From Butyrivibrio sp. (GTDB taxonomy: Bacteria; Bacillota; Clostridia; Lachnospirales; Lachnospiraceae), in the NCBI GenBank assembly GCA_015056655.1, contig SVFV01000007.1, positions 62,001-126,000 on the forward strand: DNA of 64,000 bases, in the 5' to 3' direction. A model generated the notes under the pieces. The model did not search any database. It saw nothing but the letters and a program-made list of their open reading frames with translations, and was not told the origin of the DNA. Shown here in pieces: positions 36,193-45,680 of the stretch. Position 1 is the stretch's first letter, and each line of letters starts with the position of its first letter. A program made the translations under genes and the position numbers.

Positions 36193-37267
36193 TAGTGAGA
36201 TCGTAAATATCCGGGCTTTTTATTTGAAACTGCTGCAAAAGATATGGATCATTCCTGTAGCTTTGGTGGTAGGAGCAGTTATTGGCGGACTTTTGTACTA
36301 CCTGACAAATGTGGTATATGGTCCTGCGAGAAAATATGAATCAACATCCACTTTGTATATTGATTTTGCCTATGATGAAAACAAGGGCACGCAGGTGGAT
36401 TATTACAATGCCTTCACATGGAATATTCTTCTTAAGACAGATGAGCTCTCAGATGTCATTGAGACTAATCTGAGAAAGGCTGGCATTACAGAAGCAGAGA
36501 TTTCTAAGGAGGAGGCGATCGCTTCTCTTAATCTGGATATTCCTTCTGATGTAAGAGTAATGCTACTTACAGCAGAGAATACAGATATCAGGCTGTGCTC
36601 TGTGCTTATGGATGCAGCCAACAAGGCTCTTGTTTCCTATGGCGAAACCAATAAAGCCTTCGAGCAGATTAAAGTATTGGGAGTTAAGGATCCTAAGCTT
36701 CAGGTGAAAGCAGATAAACTAAAGACAGCAGCTGCTTTAGGTGCTGTATGTATGCTTGTATTTTCTGTTTTAGTTCTCCTGATGCTGGAAGCAATGGATG
36801 ATGCAATCTATGTTCCAGAGGATGCTGAGAAAAGGTATCAGCTTCCGGTCATGGGAGTTATGACTTCAGCTGGTAAAGAGGAGCCTACTTATTTTAGAAA
36901 TGAGATACTCTCCGTATTTAAGTCTTATGCATCAGAGACTAAGAAGGTAGCAGTTTTTTCTGTGGACGATAAGAATGGCCCTGAGACTGCCAAGGCAGAG
37001 GCAGAGAGACTTTCTGAAATCCTGGGAAGCATGGAGGAGAAAAAGAATATAGAATTCATTCCTCTTACAGTTCCGGGAAATGATCCAGAGTCAGCAGAAA
37101 AGGTAAAGACAATGGATGGCGCGATTTTGATGATCGCACACAGAAAGAGAAACGGAGCAATGACAGAGCATCTTATTTCCATGTTGAAAAAGCTTGGATG
37201 TCCTGTGGACGGAATAGTTTTGACGAATGTGGATGATAGATTTTTAAAGAGATATCTGGGGCTTTAA
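36167..37267 (+). CDS. Wzz/YveK-like chain-length protein with degenerate tyrosine-kinase-like tail
   Basis: This 366-residue protein has a membrane segment near the N-terminus (IWIIPVALVVGAVIGGLLYYL), an outside Wzz-type domain, a second membrane segment (AAALGAVCMLVFSVLVLLML) and a cytoplasmic tail of about 150 residues. The tail has the outline of a CpsD/BY-kinase domain: VAVFSVDDKNGPETAKAEAERLSEIL where the P-loop should be, and DGAILMIAHRKRNGAM with LGCPVDGIVLTNVDD at the end. The GKT/S P-loop is missing, so it should not bind ATP as a kinase. The start at 36167 follows GGAGGAG; the track start at 36143 is upstream of that site. Confidence 0.82.
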   Translation: MARKRKSYDSEIVNIRAFYLKLLQKIWIIPVALVVGAVIGGLLYYLTNVVYGPARKYESTSTLYIDFAYDENKGTQVDYYNAFTWNILLKTDELSDVIETNLRKAGITEAEISKEEAIASLNLDIPSDVRVMLLTAENTDIRLCSVLMDAANKALVSYGETNKAFEQIKVLGVKDPKLQVKADKLKTAAALGAVCMLVFSVLVLLMLEAMDDAIYVPEDAEKRYQLPVMGVMTSAGKEEPTYFRNEILSVFKSYASETKKVAVFSVDDKNGPETAKAEAERLSEILGSMEEKKNIEFIPLTVPGNDPESAEKVKTMDGAILMIAHRKRNGAMTEHLISMLKKLGCPVDGIVLTNVDDRFLKRYLGL

Positions 37268-37268
37268 T

Positions 37269-38075
37269 ATGACAAGGATTCAATTACTGGTAGCAGCTGT
37301 ATCACAGGATACGGGTGCACTGCCACAAAAAATGAATATACAGTCCGATGCCATAATAGTTAACCAGAAAATGGCGTATTCCTTTGAGCAAAAGGATTTT
37401 AACGGCAACGAGATAAGGATTTTTAACTGTGATGAAAAAGGCGTCGGGCTTTCAAGAAACCTTGCGCTTTTAAGGGCGGATCACGAGCTTGTTCAGTTTT
37501 GTGATGAGGATATAGTGCTGGATGACGGATATACAGCACTGGTTATGAAGGAATTTGATGATCATCCCGAAGCGGATATGATCATGTTTAATGTTAAGGC
37601 ATCTGAGGGGCGAGTTACTTACCATAATACAGATTTTGCAAAGGTTGGTTACCTTAATTACGGACGCTATCCTGCTTATGCGATTGCTGCAAGGAGAGAG
37701 AGACTCCATGAGGCAGGAGTTACCTTTTCGCTTCTTTTTGGAGGCGGAGCAAAATATAGCAATGGTGAGGACTCGCTTTTTATAAAGGATTGCCTGGATA
37801 AAGGACTTAGAATCTACAGGTCACCGGTTGAGATTGGTCATGAGATTGTAGAGAGACCATCCACCTGGTTTGATGGCTTTAATGATAAGTTCTTTTTTGA
37901 CAGAGGTGTTTTATATCATTTCCTATATGGAAAGCTGGCCGTTCCCATGTGCCTTAGATTCCTTCTTAAGCACAAGGAAGAGGTATGTAGCCAGATGCCT
38001 GTAAGCAAAGGCTTTGCCATAATGAAAAAAGGGGTGCATAGCGTCAGTATGCAGAACATAGGCAAGGAGGGCTGA
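37269..38075 (+). CDS. Divergent GT2-like glycosyltransferase
   Basis: This 268-residue protein lacks the usual IIVPVYN start but keeps a GT-A outline: NCDEKGVGLSRNLALLRAD followed by QFCDEDIVLDDGY, where CDED replaces the DxD metal motif. Next comes a substrate region (FGGGAKYSNGEDSLFIKDCL) with the ED acid typical of the catalytic base in GT2. It starts one base after the Wzz-like gene and is probably translationally linked. The specificity is unknown. Confidence 0.75.
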   Translation: MTRIQLLVAAVSQDTGALPQKMNIQSDAIIVNQKMAYSFEQKDFNGNEIRIFNCDEKGVGLSRNLALLRADHELVQFCDEDIVLDDGYTALVMKEFDDHPEADMIMFNVKASEGRVTYHNTDFAKVGYLNYGRYPAYAIAARRERLHEAGVTFSLLFGGGAKYSNGEDSLFIKDCLDKGLRIYRSPVEIGHEIVERPSTWFDGFNDKFFFDRGVLYHFLYGKLAVPMCLRFLLKHKEEVCSQMPVSKGFAIMKKGVHSVSMQNIGKEG

Positions 38076-38083
38076 GAGGTACT

Positions 38084-39247
38084 ATGCTGGTCTATCTTTT
38101 GCTTACACTTACAGTTCTTCTGATTGCTCTTAACGTAAAGAGCAGACAACAGGAGTGTGTGGCAGGTGTAAGTGGTGATTACAATTACATATACAGAGGT
38201 ATTACTAGAGAAAGACTAAAGAGTAGTGTAGGAATCTTTGCCATATTCGTATTGCTGACAGGAGTATCCTCCATAAGACTCAATGTGGGAAATGACTACA
38301 GCAATTATGTAGAGTTCATGCACAGAGCCTTTAGTGGTGCAATCGTTCCTACTGAACCGGGATTTAATTACCTGACAATACTTATTTATAAGATCTCAGG
38401 CTTTGAGAATTATGTGGCAGTCTTCTTTGTTTTCGCAGCAGCAACAGTTTTCTTTTTCCTTGCTGCAATCAGGAAAAGATCAGAAGACTTCTGGATGTCA
38501 TTTATGATGTTCATGCTGCTTGGTTATTATTTCCAGTCGATCAGTACAGTGAGATGGTACCTTGCACTCTCTATTGCTATTTTTTCAGCATATTATTGCA
38601 TTGAGAGGGACTGGCCAAAGTTCGTACTTCTGGTACTTGTTGGAGCATTGTTTCATAAGTCACTGCTTGTGGTGCTGGTGCTTTATCCCATGGCATGCAT
38701 TAAGTGGAGAAGATGGATGCTTGGCGCACTTGGAATAATGTGTCTTTCAACATTGTTCTTAAAGGACTTTTATTTGCAGGTGGCAATTAAGTTATATCCG
38801 TCCTACGCAGGAACTGAGTACTTAAATACCACAGGACTTAGCAAGGTCAATATCATAAGATGTCTTGCGGTTGCTGCCTTTGGAATTTATGTACTTAGAA
38901 AGGATATTACAAAGGACAGAGAGTTTACCTTTTACTTTTACTGCAATATATTTGCATTTCTCTTGTACACCTTCGGTTCCTTTATTCCGACGGTGTCCAG
39001 AATTGCATATTATCTGACCGTAACACATCTTTTCTATATACCCATGCTTATTAACAGGGTTGATGAAAAAATGTTTATAAGGACAAATATCAGAACTGTG
39101 TTAAAGGTCGTTACAGTAGCTATATGCGTAGTTTACTTTATAGGCTACATGAGAGGCGCAGGAAATGACGGAGTCAGGATATTGCCTTACGAGACAATCT
39201 TCTTCCATGAACTTCCGGCTACACTTTCAGAGAGAGGCTTCGGCTGA
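38084..39247 (+). CDS. EpsG-family polysaccharide polymerase
   Basis: This 387-residue polytopic protein, with about ten membrane segments, matches EpsG (PF14897): RLNVGNDYSNYVEFMHRA, the EPGFNYL motif, STVRWYLALSIAIFSAYYC and GALFHKSLLVVL. EpsG-type proteins are Wzy-like polymerases that join repeat units outside the membrane. Along with the initiating transferase and the Wzz-like protein this outlines a polymerase-dependent route. The ribosome site GAGAGGT is three bases before the ATG, closer than usual. Confidence 0.88.
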   Translation: MLVYLLLTLTVLLIALNVKSRQQECVAGVSGDYNYIYRGITRERLKSSVGIFAIFVLLTGVSSIRLNVGNDYSNYVEFMHRAFSGAIVPTEPGFNYLTILIYKISGFENYVAVFFVFAAATVFFFLAAIRKRSEDFWMSFMMFMLLGYYFQSISTVRWYLALSIAIFSAYYCIERDWPKFVLLVLVGALFHKSLLVVLVLYPMACIKWRRWMLGALGIMCLSTLFLKDFYLQVAIKLYPSYAGTEYLNTTGLSKVNIIRCLAVAAFGIYVLRKDITKDREFTFYFYCNIFAFLLYTFGSFIPTVSRIAYYLTVTHLFYIPMLINRVDEKMFIRTNIRTVLKVVTVAICVVYFIGYMRGAGNDGVRILPYETIFFHELPATLSERGFG

Positions 39248-39258
39248 CAGGTGACATA

Positions 39259-40146
39259 ATGAATAAAGCTTTTTTTACAATAATAGTAGTTTCATATAAT
39301 CCGGGAGAAGACCTGGATAAGACCATCGACAGTATTCGCAGACAGACCTTCAAGAATTATCGAATCCTTATTAAGGATGGAGGCTCAACAGACGGTTCTC
39401 TGGAGAGAGTTGCTGCCCTTTATGGGATAGATTCCACTGGGAAATCCGCTGATGGAAAGTGCACCATAATCAGGGGTAAGGATTATGGCATCTATGATGC
39501 CATGAATATAGCTGTGGGTGAGCTTAAAAAAGAGAACGATAATGAGAATGCTGTTCTTGGCAGGCCTGGCTTTGTGTACTTTTTGAACTGTGGTGATGTT
39601 TTCTCCGGAAATCAGGTACTCCAGAAGGTCTATGAGAAGATAACTGAAAATGAAGGCATTCATGGAACTACACTTCCAACTATTTACTACGGCGACATTT
39701 ATGAGATGCAGACAATGCAGAGGGTATCTTCTGTTCCCAAGATAAATGATTTTGCCTGCTACAGAAATGTGCCTTCACATCAGGCATGCTTCTATGATGA
39801 GAGACTCATGTACAGATATGCTTTTGACACTGTCTGGAAGGTGAGAGCTGATTATGAGCACTTCCTCAGATGCTTCTATGTGGAGAAAGCCCAGACTGTT
39901 TACATGGAGCTTCTGATTGCAGACTACGAGGGCGGAGGATTTTCAGAAACTCGTGAAAACAGGAAGATATCAGAGACAGAGAGACAGCAGATAATTCATC
40001 TTTATCTTAGCAAGTCAAAGATTCAGAAATACGATTTTATAAGAGCAGCTACTTTGGCATCCTTCAGGACGAAACTGGCACAGAATCCAAAAACCGCAGG
40101 TGCTTACAACAAGCTGAAGAGCTTTATCTACAGTAAGCGTAAATAA
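39259..40146 (+). CDS. GT2 family glycosyltransferase (WcaE-like)
   Basis: This 295-residue GT-A enzyme has FTIIVVSYNPGEDLDKTIDSIRRQTF, IKDGGSTDGSLERV, KDYGIYDAMNIAVGE and YFLNCGDVF, the pattern of the WcaE-like branch in which NCGD takes the place of DxD. It is cytoplasmic with a basic C-terminus. It overlaps no neighbour but stands 11 bases after the polymerase gene. The acceptor and sugar are not known. Confidence 0.88.
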   Translation: MNKAFFTIIVVSYNPGEDLDKTIDSIRRQTFKNYRILIKDGGSTDGSLERVAALYGIDSTGKSADGKCTIIRGKDYGIYDAMNIAVGELKKENDNENAVLGRPGFVYFLNCGDVFSGNQVLQKVYEKITENEGIHGTTLPTIYYGDIYEMQTMQRVSSVPKINDFACYRNVPSHQACFYDERLMYRYAFDTVWKVRADYEHFLRCFYVEKAQTVYMELLIADYEGGGFSETRENRKISETERQQIIHLYLSKSKIQKYDFIRAATLASFRTKLAQNPKTAGAYNKLKSFIYSKRK

Positions 40147-40161
40147 GAATGGAGTTTGGGT

Positions 40162-41484
40162 ATGAGAGTTTTGTGGGTATGTAATCTAATGCTTCCGGCC
40201 TTTGCCAAGGCAAAGGGGTATTCATGGTCGGACCGTGAGGGCTGGCTTTCGGGAGCCTATGACAGACTGAGAAGCAGGGGAATGGCGTCTCAGATAAAGC
40301 TTGCTATCTGTTTTCCTGGTGATATTGGAGAAGAACCGGTTAAGCTTGATGGCGTGAAGTTCTATGGATTTCGTGAGAATCTTAATACACCTGAAATATA
40401 TGATGATGAGCTTGAGCAGAGATTAAGGCGCATTATTGATGATTTTAATCCTGATCTTATTCATATTTTCGGAACGGAATTCCCTCATTGTCTTGCAGCT
40501 ATCAGAGCGTTTAATAATCCTGACAGGACACTTCTTGGAATACAGGGACTTTGCAGTGAGATAGCAAAAGACTATATGGCTGAGCTTCCTATTGAGGTTC
40601 AAGGGGCAAGCACCTTCAGGGATAAATACAAAAATGATTCTCTTATTCAGCAGCAGCAAAAGTTCGAGGAAAGAGCAAAGAACGAGCAGGCTGCAATAAG
40701 ACTGACTGGTCATATTACAGGGCGCACTGATTTTGATAAAGAGAAGACTCTTGAGATTAATCCTGGAGCAAAATATCACAAGATGAATGAGACCATGAGG
40801 AGCACATTCTATAAGGGTGCCTGGAGGTCGGTTAATACAGTTAACCATAGTATTTTTATGTCTCAGGGTGACTATCCTTTAAAGGGAATGCATTTTATGC
40901 TTGAGGCTATGCCTGAGATATTAAAGGAGTTTCCTGATGCGAAGCTTTATGTTGCAGGAAACAGTATTATCGGCAAGATAAAGAGAAAAACAGTAACTAT
41001 ACCTGATGAGCAGAAGGGGGCAAGTGGAAAGAGTAAATACCCCATGGCTATCAGGATTTCCGCTTATGGAAAATATCTAAAGAGACTTATCAGAAGAAAC
41101 AGACTTGGCGGAAAGGTTGTTATGCTTGGTAAGCTTTCTGCTGAACAGATGAAGGAACAGCTTTTAAAGAGTAATGTTTTTGTATGTCCTTCTATTGTAG
41201 AGAATTCACCTAATTCGCTTGCTGAGGCAATGCTTTTGGGAGTTCCTGTAGTTGCATCAAATACAGGCGGAATTCCCAGCATGGTTGATAGAAATGTGGA
41301 TGGACTTTTATTTGAAAAGGGAAATCCTAAGGAGCTGGCAAAGTGTATCTGTCAGATGTTCAGAGAGCCTGTAATAGCAGCTGTATATGGCGATAATGCC
41401 AAGAAGCATGCGCTTATTACCCATGATGGGGATACAAATTTCAACAGACTGATTGAAATATACAATGAGATAGTAGAGGGCTGA
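40162..41484 (+). CDS. GT4 family glycosyltransferase
   Basis: This 440-residue GT-B enzyme starts MRVLWVCNLMLP and has an IHIFGTEFPHCLAA motif in the acceptor domain. The donor domain contains VYGD-type and EX7E elements at PSIVENSPNSLAEAMLLGVPVVASNTGGIPSMVD. The ATG at 40162 has GGAG at 7 bases and is preferred over the track's TTG. A low-complexity charged stretch (IQQQQKFEERAKNEQAA) lies between the two halves. It is cytoplasmic. Confidence 0.9.
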   Translation: MRVLWVCNLMLPAFAKAKGYSWSDREGWLSGAYDRLRSRGMASQIKLAICFPGDIGEEPVKLDGVKFYGFRENLNTPEIYDDELEQRLRRIIDDFNPDLIHIFGTEFPHCLAAIRAFNNPDRTLLGIQGLCSEIAKDYMAELPIEVQGASTFRDKYKNDSLIQQQQKFEERAKNEQAAIRLTGHITGRTDFDKEKTLEINPGAKYHKMNETMRSTFYKGAWRSVNTVNHSIFMSQGDYPLKGMHFMLEAMPEILKEFPDAKLYVAGNSIIGKIKRKTVTIPDEQKGASGKSKYPMAIRISAYGKYLKRLIRRNRLGGKVVMLGKLSAEQMKEQLLKSNVFVCPSIVENSPNSLAEAMLLGVPVVASNTGGIPSMVDRNVDGLLFEKGNPKELAKCICQMFREPVIAAVYGDNAKKHALITHDGDTNFNRLIEIYNEIVEG

Positions 41485-41511
41485 TGCCCTGTTACGAAGG
41501 ACTATAGGCAA

Positions 41512-42738
41512 ATGGGAATCAGGATTACTTTTGTTTCAAATTTCATAAATCATCATCAGATTCCTTTTTGCGAGGAGATGTATTCAAGGCTTCATGAGGA
41601 TTTTTCCTTTGTGCAGGTTATGCCCATGGATCAGCAAAGAGTTGAAATGGGCTGGGGAGAGGAATCATCAAGGATTCCATATCTTCATAAGCTGTACGAG
41701 GAAGAGGAGTTTTGTACAAGGCTCATTCTGGACTGTGACGTTCTTATCCTTGGCTGGACTGGTGATGATAAGGGAGAAAAAAAGGACGTACTTATAAAGG
41801 AGAGACTATCTTCTGGAAAGCCTGTTATTCGCATAAGTGAGAGGATTTACAGAGAGGGGAGATACAAAGCAGTTTCTCCGAGAGGACTTATCGCTAAATA
41901 TCATGAGCATATAAAATATAAGGCTAAGCCTGTGTACATGCTGTGCGCAGGAGCTTATGTTTCCGGGGATTTTAAGCTACTTGGCGCATACCCTGGGAAA
42001 ATGTTCAAGTGGGGATATTTCCCGCCGCTTAAGAGATTTGAAGAAGACCAGCTCCAGGAGATGCTTTATAAAGAAAAAGAAAAGCTAAGGCTATGTTTTG
42101 TGGCAAGGCTAATAAAATTAAAGCATCCGGAATTTGCTTTATATGTAGCTGAGCATTTAAGGAATAGGGGAATTGATTTCCACATGGATATAGTTGGTGA
42201 TGGCCCCCTTAGAAGTGAACTTGAGGCGACTGTAAAGGAAAAAGGTTTAGCTGATAAGATTACCTTCCATGGTTCCATGGAGCCCGACAAAGTAAGAAGG
42301 GTTATGGAAAACAGCCATGTCTTTATTTTTGCAAGTAACTATCTTGAAGGCTGGGGTGCTGTGGTAAATGAAGCCATGAATAGTGCCTGTGCGGTTGTCG
42401 CTTCGAAGGAAGCGGGAGCTGTACCTTTTCTTATTAAGGATAAAGAAAACGGATTGTCCTTTGATAAGTGCAGTAAAGACGAGCTTTTATCAAAGATAGA
42501 TTATCTAATAGATGAGCCAGGTAGAATAAGCAAGTTTCAAAAGGCAGCTTATGAGACCATTATTTCTGAGTGGAATGCAGAGGTTGCAGGAGAGAGATTT
42601 TTGCATTTTTGTAAGAACATAACTGCGGACAATTCGGAGTTAAAAGATATTCCAACGTCTGGTCCCATGAGCAGGGCTGAGGTTTTGAAGGCTCCTGGTT
42701 TTATCAGGACATTGCAGGAAGATAATCATCTTGAGTAA
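41512..42738 (+). CDS. GT4 family glycosyltransferase
   Basis: This 408-residue GT-B enzyme starts MGIRITFVSNFINHHQIPFCEEMY, a start seen in many capsule GT4 enzymes. The donor domain has LCFVARLIKLKHPEFAL, DIVGDGPLRSELEA and the EX7E-type segment FIFASNYLEGWGAVVNEAMNSACAVVASKEAGAVPFLI. It is cytoplasmic. It is followed 25 bases later by a GT2 gene. Confidence 0.92.
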   Translation: MGIRITFVSNFINHHQIPFCEEMYSRLHEDFSFVQVMPMDQQRVEMGWGEESSRIPYLHKLYEEEEFCTRLILDCDVLILGWTGDDKGEKKDVLIKERLSSGKPVIRISERIYREGRYKAVSPRGLIAKYHEHIKYKAKPVYMLCAGAYVSGDFKLLGAYPGKMFKWGYFPPLKRFEEDQLQEMLYKEKEKLRLCFVARLIKLKHPEFALYVAEHLRNRGIDFHMDIVGDGPLRSELEATVKEKGLADKITFHGSMEPDKVRRVMENSHVFIFASNYLEGWGAVVNEAMNSACAVVASKEAGAVPFLIKDKENGLSFDKCSKDELLSKIDYLIDEPGRISKFQKAAYETIISEWNAEVAGERFLHFCKNITADNSELKDIPTSGPMSRAEVLKAPGFIRTLQEDNHLE

Positions 42739-42763
42739 TAATTTGGATTAGAGGATTCAGATT

Positions 42764-43795
42764 TTGTTTGATAAGAAAATTAGTGTAATTGTTCCGGCAT
42801 ATAATATTGAGAATCTGGTGGAAAAGTGTCTTGAATCCGTATACAACCAGACTTATCCGGGGAAGCTGTTAGAGATTATAGCTGTTGATGATGGTTCAAC
42901 GGATTCAACTTTGGAAAAGCTGAATGCTTTTGCTGATAAGCACAAAGAGGATAAGGACGGAGCAAAGATAATAGTCATTCATCAGGAAAACGGTGGCAGC
43001 AGCGCGGCAAGAAACAATGCGCTTTCCATTGCGACTGGTGATTATGTTGGATTTGTTGATTCGGATGACTTTATCGATCCTCACATGTATGAGGATCTTA
43101 TGAATGCCATAGAAGCTGAGGACGGCGAAATCCTTATGGCTCAGGCATCCAGGGATGAGATTGCAGAAAATGGGGACAAGCTTCCTGATGTATGTATTCC
43201 TCCTTCTGAGAAAAAGGTGGTATCAGGACAGGAGCATCTTAGAACTCTCTTGATGCATACGGGTGATGCATCCTACTGCACAAAGCTTACAAAGAAGGAA
43301 CTTTTTGATAGCGAGGATGGGAAGTTCCCGGTTGGAGAGCTGAACGAAGATTTTTATCTTATGATACACATGCTTTTGAAGGTGGATAAGCTTGTTATAC
43401 TTCCAAAGCAGTATTATCATGTGTTCTACAGAAGTGGCAGTAATTCTCGTAAGAAGGCGGATCAGAAGGACTACTTCCCACCTGTGTTCACAGACATAGT
43501 AAGGAACTCTGATGTAGCTTTTGACCTGGTGCAAAAGTCTTTCCCAGAGCTTAGAGAAGTAGCTATACGCTTCTGTCTTGTGCAGAGACTTGATTATCTT
43601 TTGCACATTCCTATCAGCAAGATGACTGCTGATAATGATTTTTATAAAAAGGATGTTGTCGGATTTTTAAGAAAGCATTTGGGAGATGTTATTTCCAATA
43701 AATATCTGACTTCAAAGAACAGAGCATATCTTTTGGCGCTGGCCCTTGCTCCCAAATTTGTAAGGACAGTTCACGCAAAGATAAAGCATCTGTAA
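42764..43795 (+). CDS. GT2 family glycosyltransferase
   Basis: This 343-residue GT-A enzyme has ISVIVPAYNIENLVEKCLESVYNQTYP, AVDDGSTDSTLEKL, ENGGSSAARNNALSIATGDYVGFVDSDDFIDP and a C-terminal tail of about 100 residues with basic helices. It uses a TTG start behind AGAGGA, supported by the fact that the GT2 motif begins five residues later. Nothing indicates the sugar. Confidence 0.9.
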   Translation: MFDKKISVIVPAYNIENLVEKCLESVYNQTYPGKLLEIIAVDDGSTDSTLEKLNAFADKHKEDKDGAKIIVIHQENGGSSAARNNALSIATGDYVGFVDSDDFIDPHMYEDLMNAIEAEDGEILMAQASRDEIAENGDKLPDVCIPPSEKKVVSGQEHLRTLLMHTGDASYCTKLTKKELFDSEDGKFPVGELNEDFYLMIHMLLKVDKLVILPKQYYHVFYRSGSNSRKKADQKDYFPPVFTDIVRNSDVAFDLVQKSFPELREVAIRFCLVQRLDYLLHIPISKMTADNDFYKKDVVGFLRKHLGDVISNKYLTSKNRAYLLALALAPKFVRTVHAKIKHL

Positions 43796-43814
43796 ATTGT
43801 AGGGAGTATCAGGA

Positions 43815-45599
43815 ATGCTTCGTGGCAGAAGTGTTTCGGATTATATTATGGAAAAAGAAAAAAGAAAATACAGCTTAATATTGTTATGGATTCTAATCAT
43901 GCAGCTGTGTCTGATGATCTTTAGTGGCTTTAATAAGGCGGGATTCCATCAGGATGAGTACTATTCTTATTTTTCCTCCAACAGGACTATGGGTTTTTAT
44001 TATCCAGACAGAGAGTGGGTGGATAATGAAACCATAAAGAATGAGTTTGTGGTACTACCAGGTGAGGGATTCAATTATCCTTTGGTTTCGCTGGTACAGT
44101 CCTGGGATGTGCATCCGCCATTTTTTTATGATCTGCTTCACACAGTGTGTTCGCTGACGCCCGGAGTATTCAGTAAATGGCAGGGTATTATTGTAAATAT
44201 AATTGCTTATATAATAAGCTTTGTTTTACTAAATAAGCTTGCAAAAAGTATAGGAATGACCAGTGGACTTCGAATGGTGCTTATGGCTGTTTACGGCTTT
44301 AATCCCATGACAGTGTCCTGCGTGATGTTTATCCGCATGTATATGTGGCTTACGGTATTTGTTCTGGCATCAGCCCTTTTACATATTAAGCTTATAAGTC
44401 TTATAAAAGAGTATTATGAGGGCTCTGAGCTTAAAGGCTTTGTCTTGTCAAAGCCCTTTGATAAGCATTTCAATACCTGGTTTATAAGATTTCTGGTTTG
44501 CATTACGGTAGTGAATTTCCTTGGATTTTTAACTCAGTATTATTATCTTATATTCATGGTGATGCTGGGATTCTTCTTTAGCCTGTGGTTCTTGTTCCTC
44601 ATGCCAAAGAACAAGAAGTATAAGGGGCAGGATACTCTTAATGTCAAAGAGATGCTTGAGGATGAGGAGTTTAAGAATCAGGCAGCTACATTTGTAGAGA
44701 GACTAAAATATATCGTAATTTATGGATTTGTAAGTGGCATATCACTTGCCCTTTCGGTTGTGGTTTATCCTGCATCCCTGTCCCATATTTTCAGGGGCTA
44801 CAGAGGTCAGGAAGCAATGAGCGCTTTCACAGATGGGACCAATTTTATTGACAGATTGTTGTTTTTTACAGGCCTTGCGGGAAAGTATCTTTTCTCAGGA
44901 CTTTGGGGCTTTATTTTGGCACTTGTTATACTTGCAAGTATTGCTCTGTTTTTCATAATCAGAATAAAGGGCGACAAGGATACGATGCACATAGCGCATA
45001 TTCGAATCCTTACAGTTACTGTAACCGCCTACTTTGTCATTGTTGCAAAAACTGCGCTCTTACTTGGGGAGACCTCCAACAGATATGAGATGCCTGTATA
45101 TCCTTTGGCACTTCTCCTTCTGGTTTACTTTGTGAGAATAGGTGCAAGGGCGATAGTTGGTGATAGAAGATTTGGAGGCATGAGTCTTCCGGTTCTTATT
45201 ACATTAGTATTATTTATTGCTATCGACTTTAAGGGCCTGTGTGTTGATAAGAATGTGCTCTTCTTATATAAAGAGGATGCAGACAGAATAGCCTATGCAA
45301 AAGAGATGGAAGAAAACGGTGCAGTGACACTTGTGATGTTCAATGAAGCTACTCCTGATAATATCTGGAGACTTACAGATGAACTGTTAGAGTACCCTGA
45401 GCTGTTCTATGTGGATGAATCAAATACAGATATTATTGAAGATGATAAAGTAAGAAATGCTGACACACTCCTGGTGTACGCAGCAGACCATGACAACCAG
45501 GATGCCTTACTTGACAAACTCCTGGAGAGTAATGGTAAACTATCTACTTGCGAACAGGTTTCCAAGAAGGATATGTGGACACTATACAGATTGTATTAG
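43815..45599 (+). CDS. Multi-pass GT-C/GT39-like membrane protein
   Basis: This 594-residue protein has about eleven membrane segments. After the first lies GFHQDEYYSYFSSN, the acidic DE motif of GT39-like lipid-phosphate-sugar transferases, and the C-terminal 130 residues are a soluble outside domain. A ribosome site GGGAG at 8 bases favours the track start over the later ATG at 43848. It ends the first half of the locus; a promoter-like stretch and the pse genes follow. Confidence 0.75.
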   Translation: MLRGRSVSDYIMEKEKRKYSLILLWILIMQLCLMIFSGFNKAGFHQDEYYSYFSSNRTMGFYYPDREWVDNETIKNEFVVLPGEGFNYPLVSLVQSWDVHPPFFYDLLHTVCSLTPGVFSKWQGIIVNIIAYIISFVLLNKLAKSIGMTSGLRMVLMAVYGFNPMTVSCVMFIRMYMWLTVFVLASALLHIKLISLIKEYYEGSELKGFVLSKPFDKHFNTWFIRFLVCITVVNFLGFLTQYYYLIFMVMLGFFFSLWFLFLMPKNKKYKGQDTLNVKEMLEDEEFKNQAATFVERLKYIVIYGFVSGISLALSVVVYPASLSHIFRGYRGQEAMSAFTDGTNFIDRLLFFTGLAGKYLFSGLWGFILALVILASIALFFIIRIKGDKDTMHIAHIRILTVTVTAYFVIVAKTALLLGETSNRYEMPVYPLALLLLVYFVRIGARAIVGDRRFGGMSLPVLITLVLFIAIDFKGLCVDKNVLFLYKEDADRIAYAKEMEENGAVTLVMFNEATPDNIWRLTDELLEYPELFYVDESNTDIIEDDKVRNADTLLVYAADHDNQDALLDKLLESNGKLSTCEQVSKKDMWTLYRLY

Positions 45600-45617
45600 T
45601 GCGATATCCCGATAACT

Positions 45618-45645
45618 ACCACAAAATCAGTATTTATAGTATAAT
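45618..45645 (+). promoter_or_regulatory. Sigma-A-type promoter candidate for the pse genes
   Basis: TATAAT at 45640-45645 with ACCACA at 45618-45623 (16-base spacing). The -10 is perfect and the -35 matches three of six positions. It lies 35 bases before pseB in one of the few gaps of the locus. Confidence 0.45.
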
Positions 45646-45680
45646 GACCTAGGATTATGCATTGAAAAGAGGAATCAAGA

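Noticed and set aside
45608-45615. CCCGATAA as a sigma-D promoter before pseB
   Set aside because: No TAAA occurs 14 to 16 bases upstream; a sigma-A TATAAT lies nearby instead.
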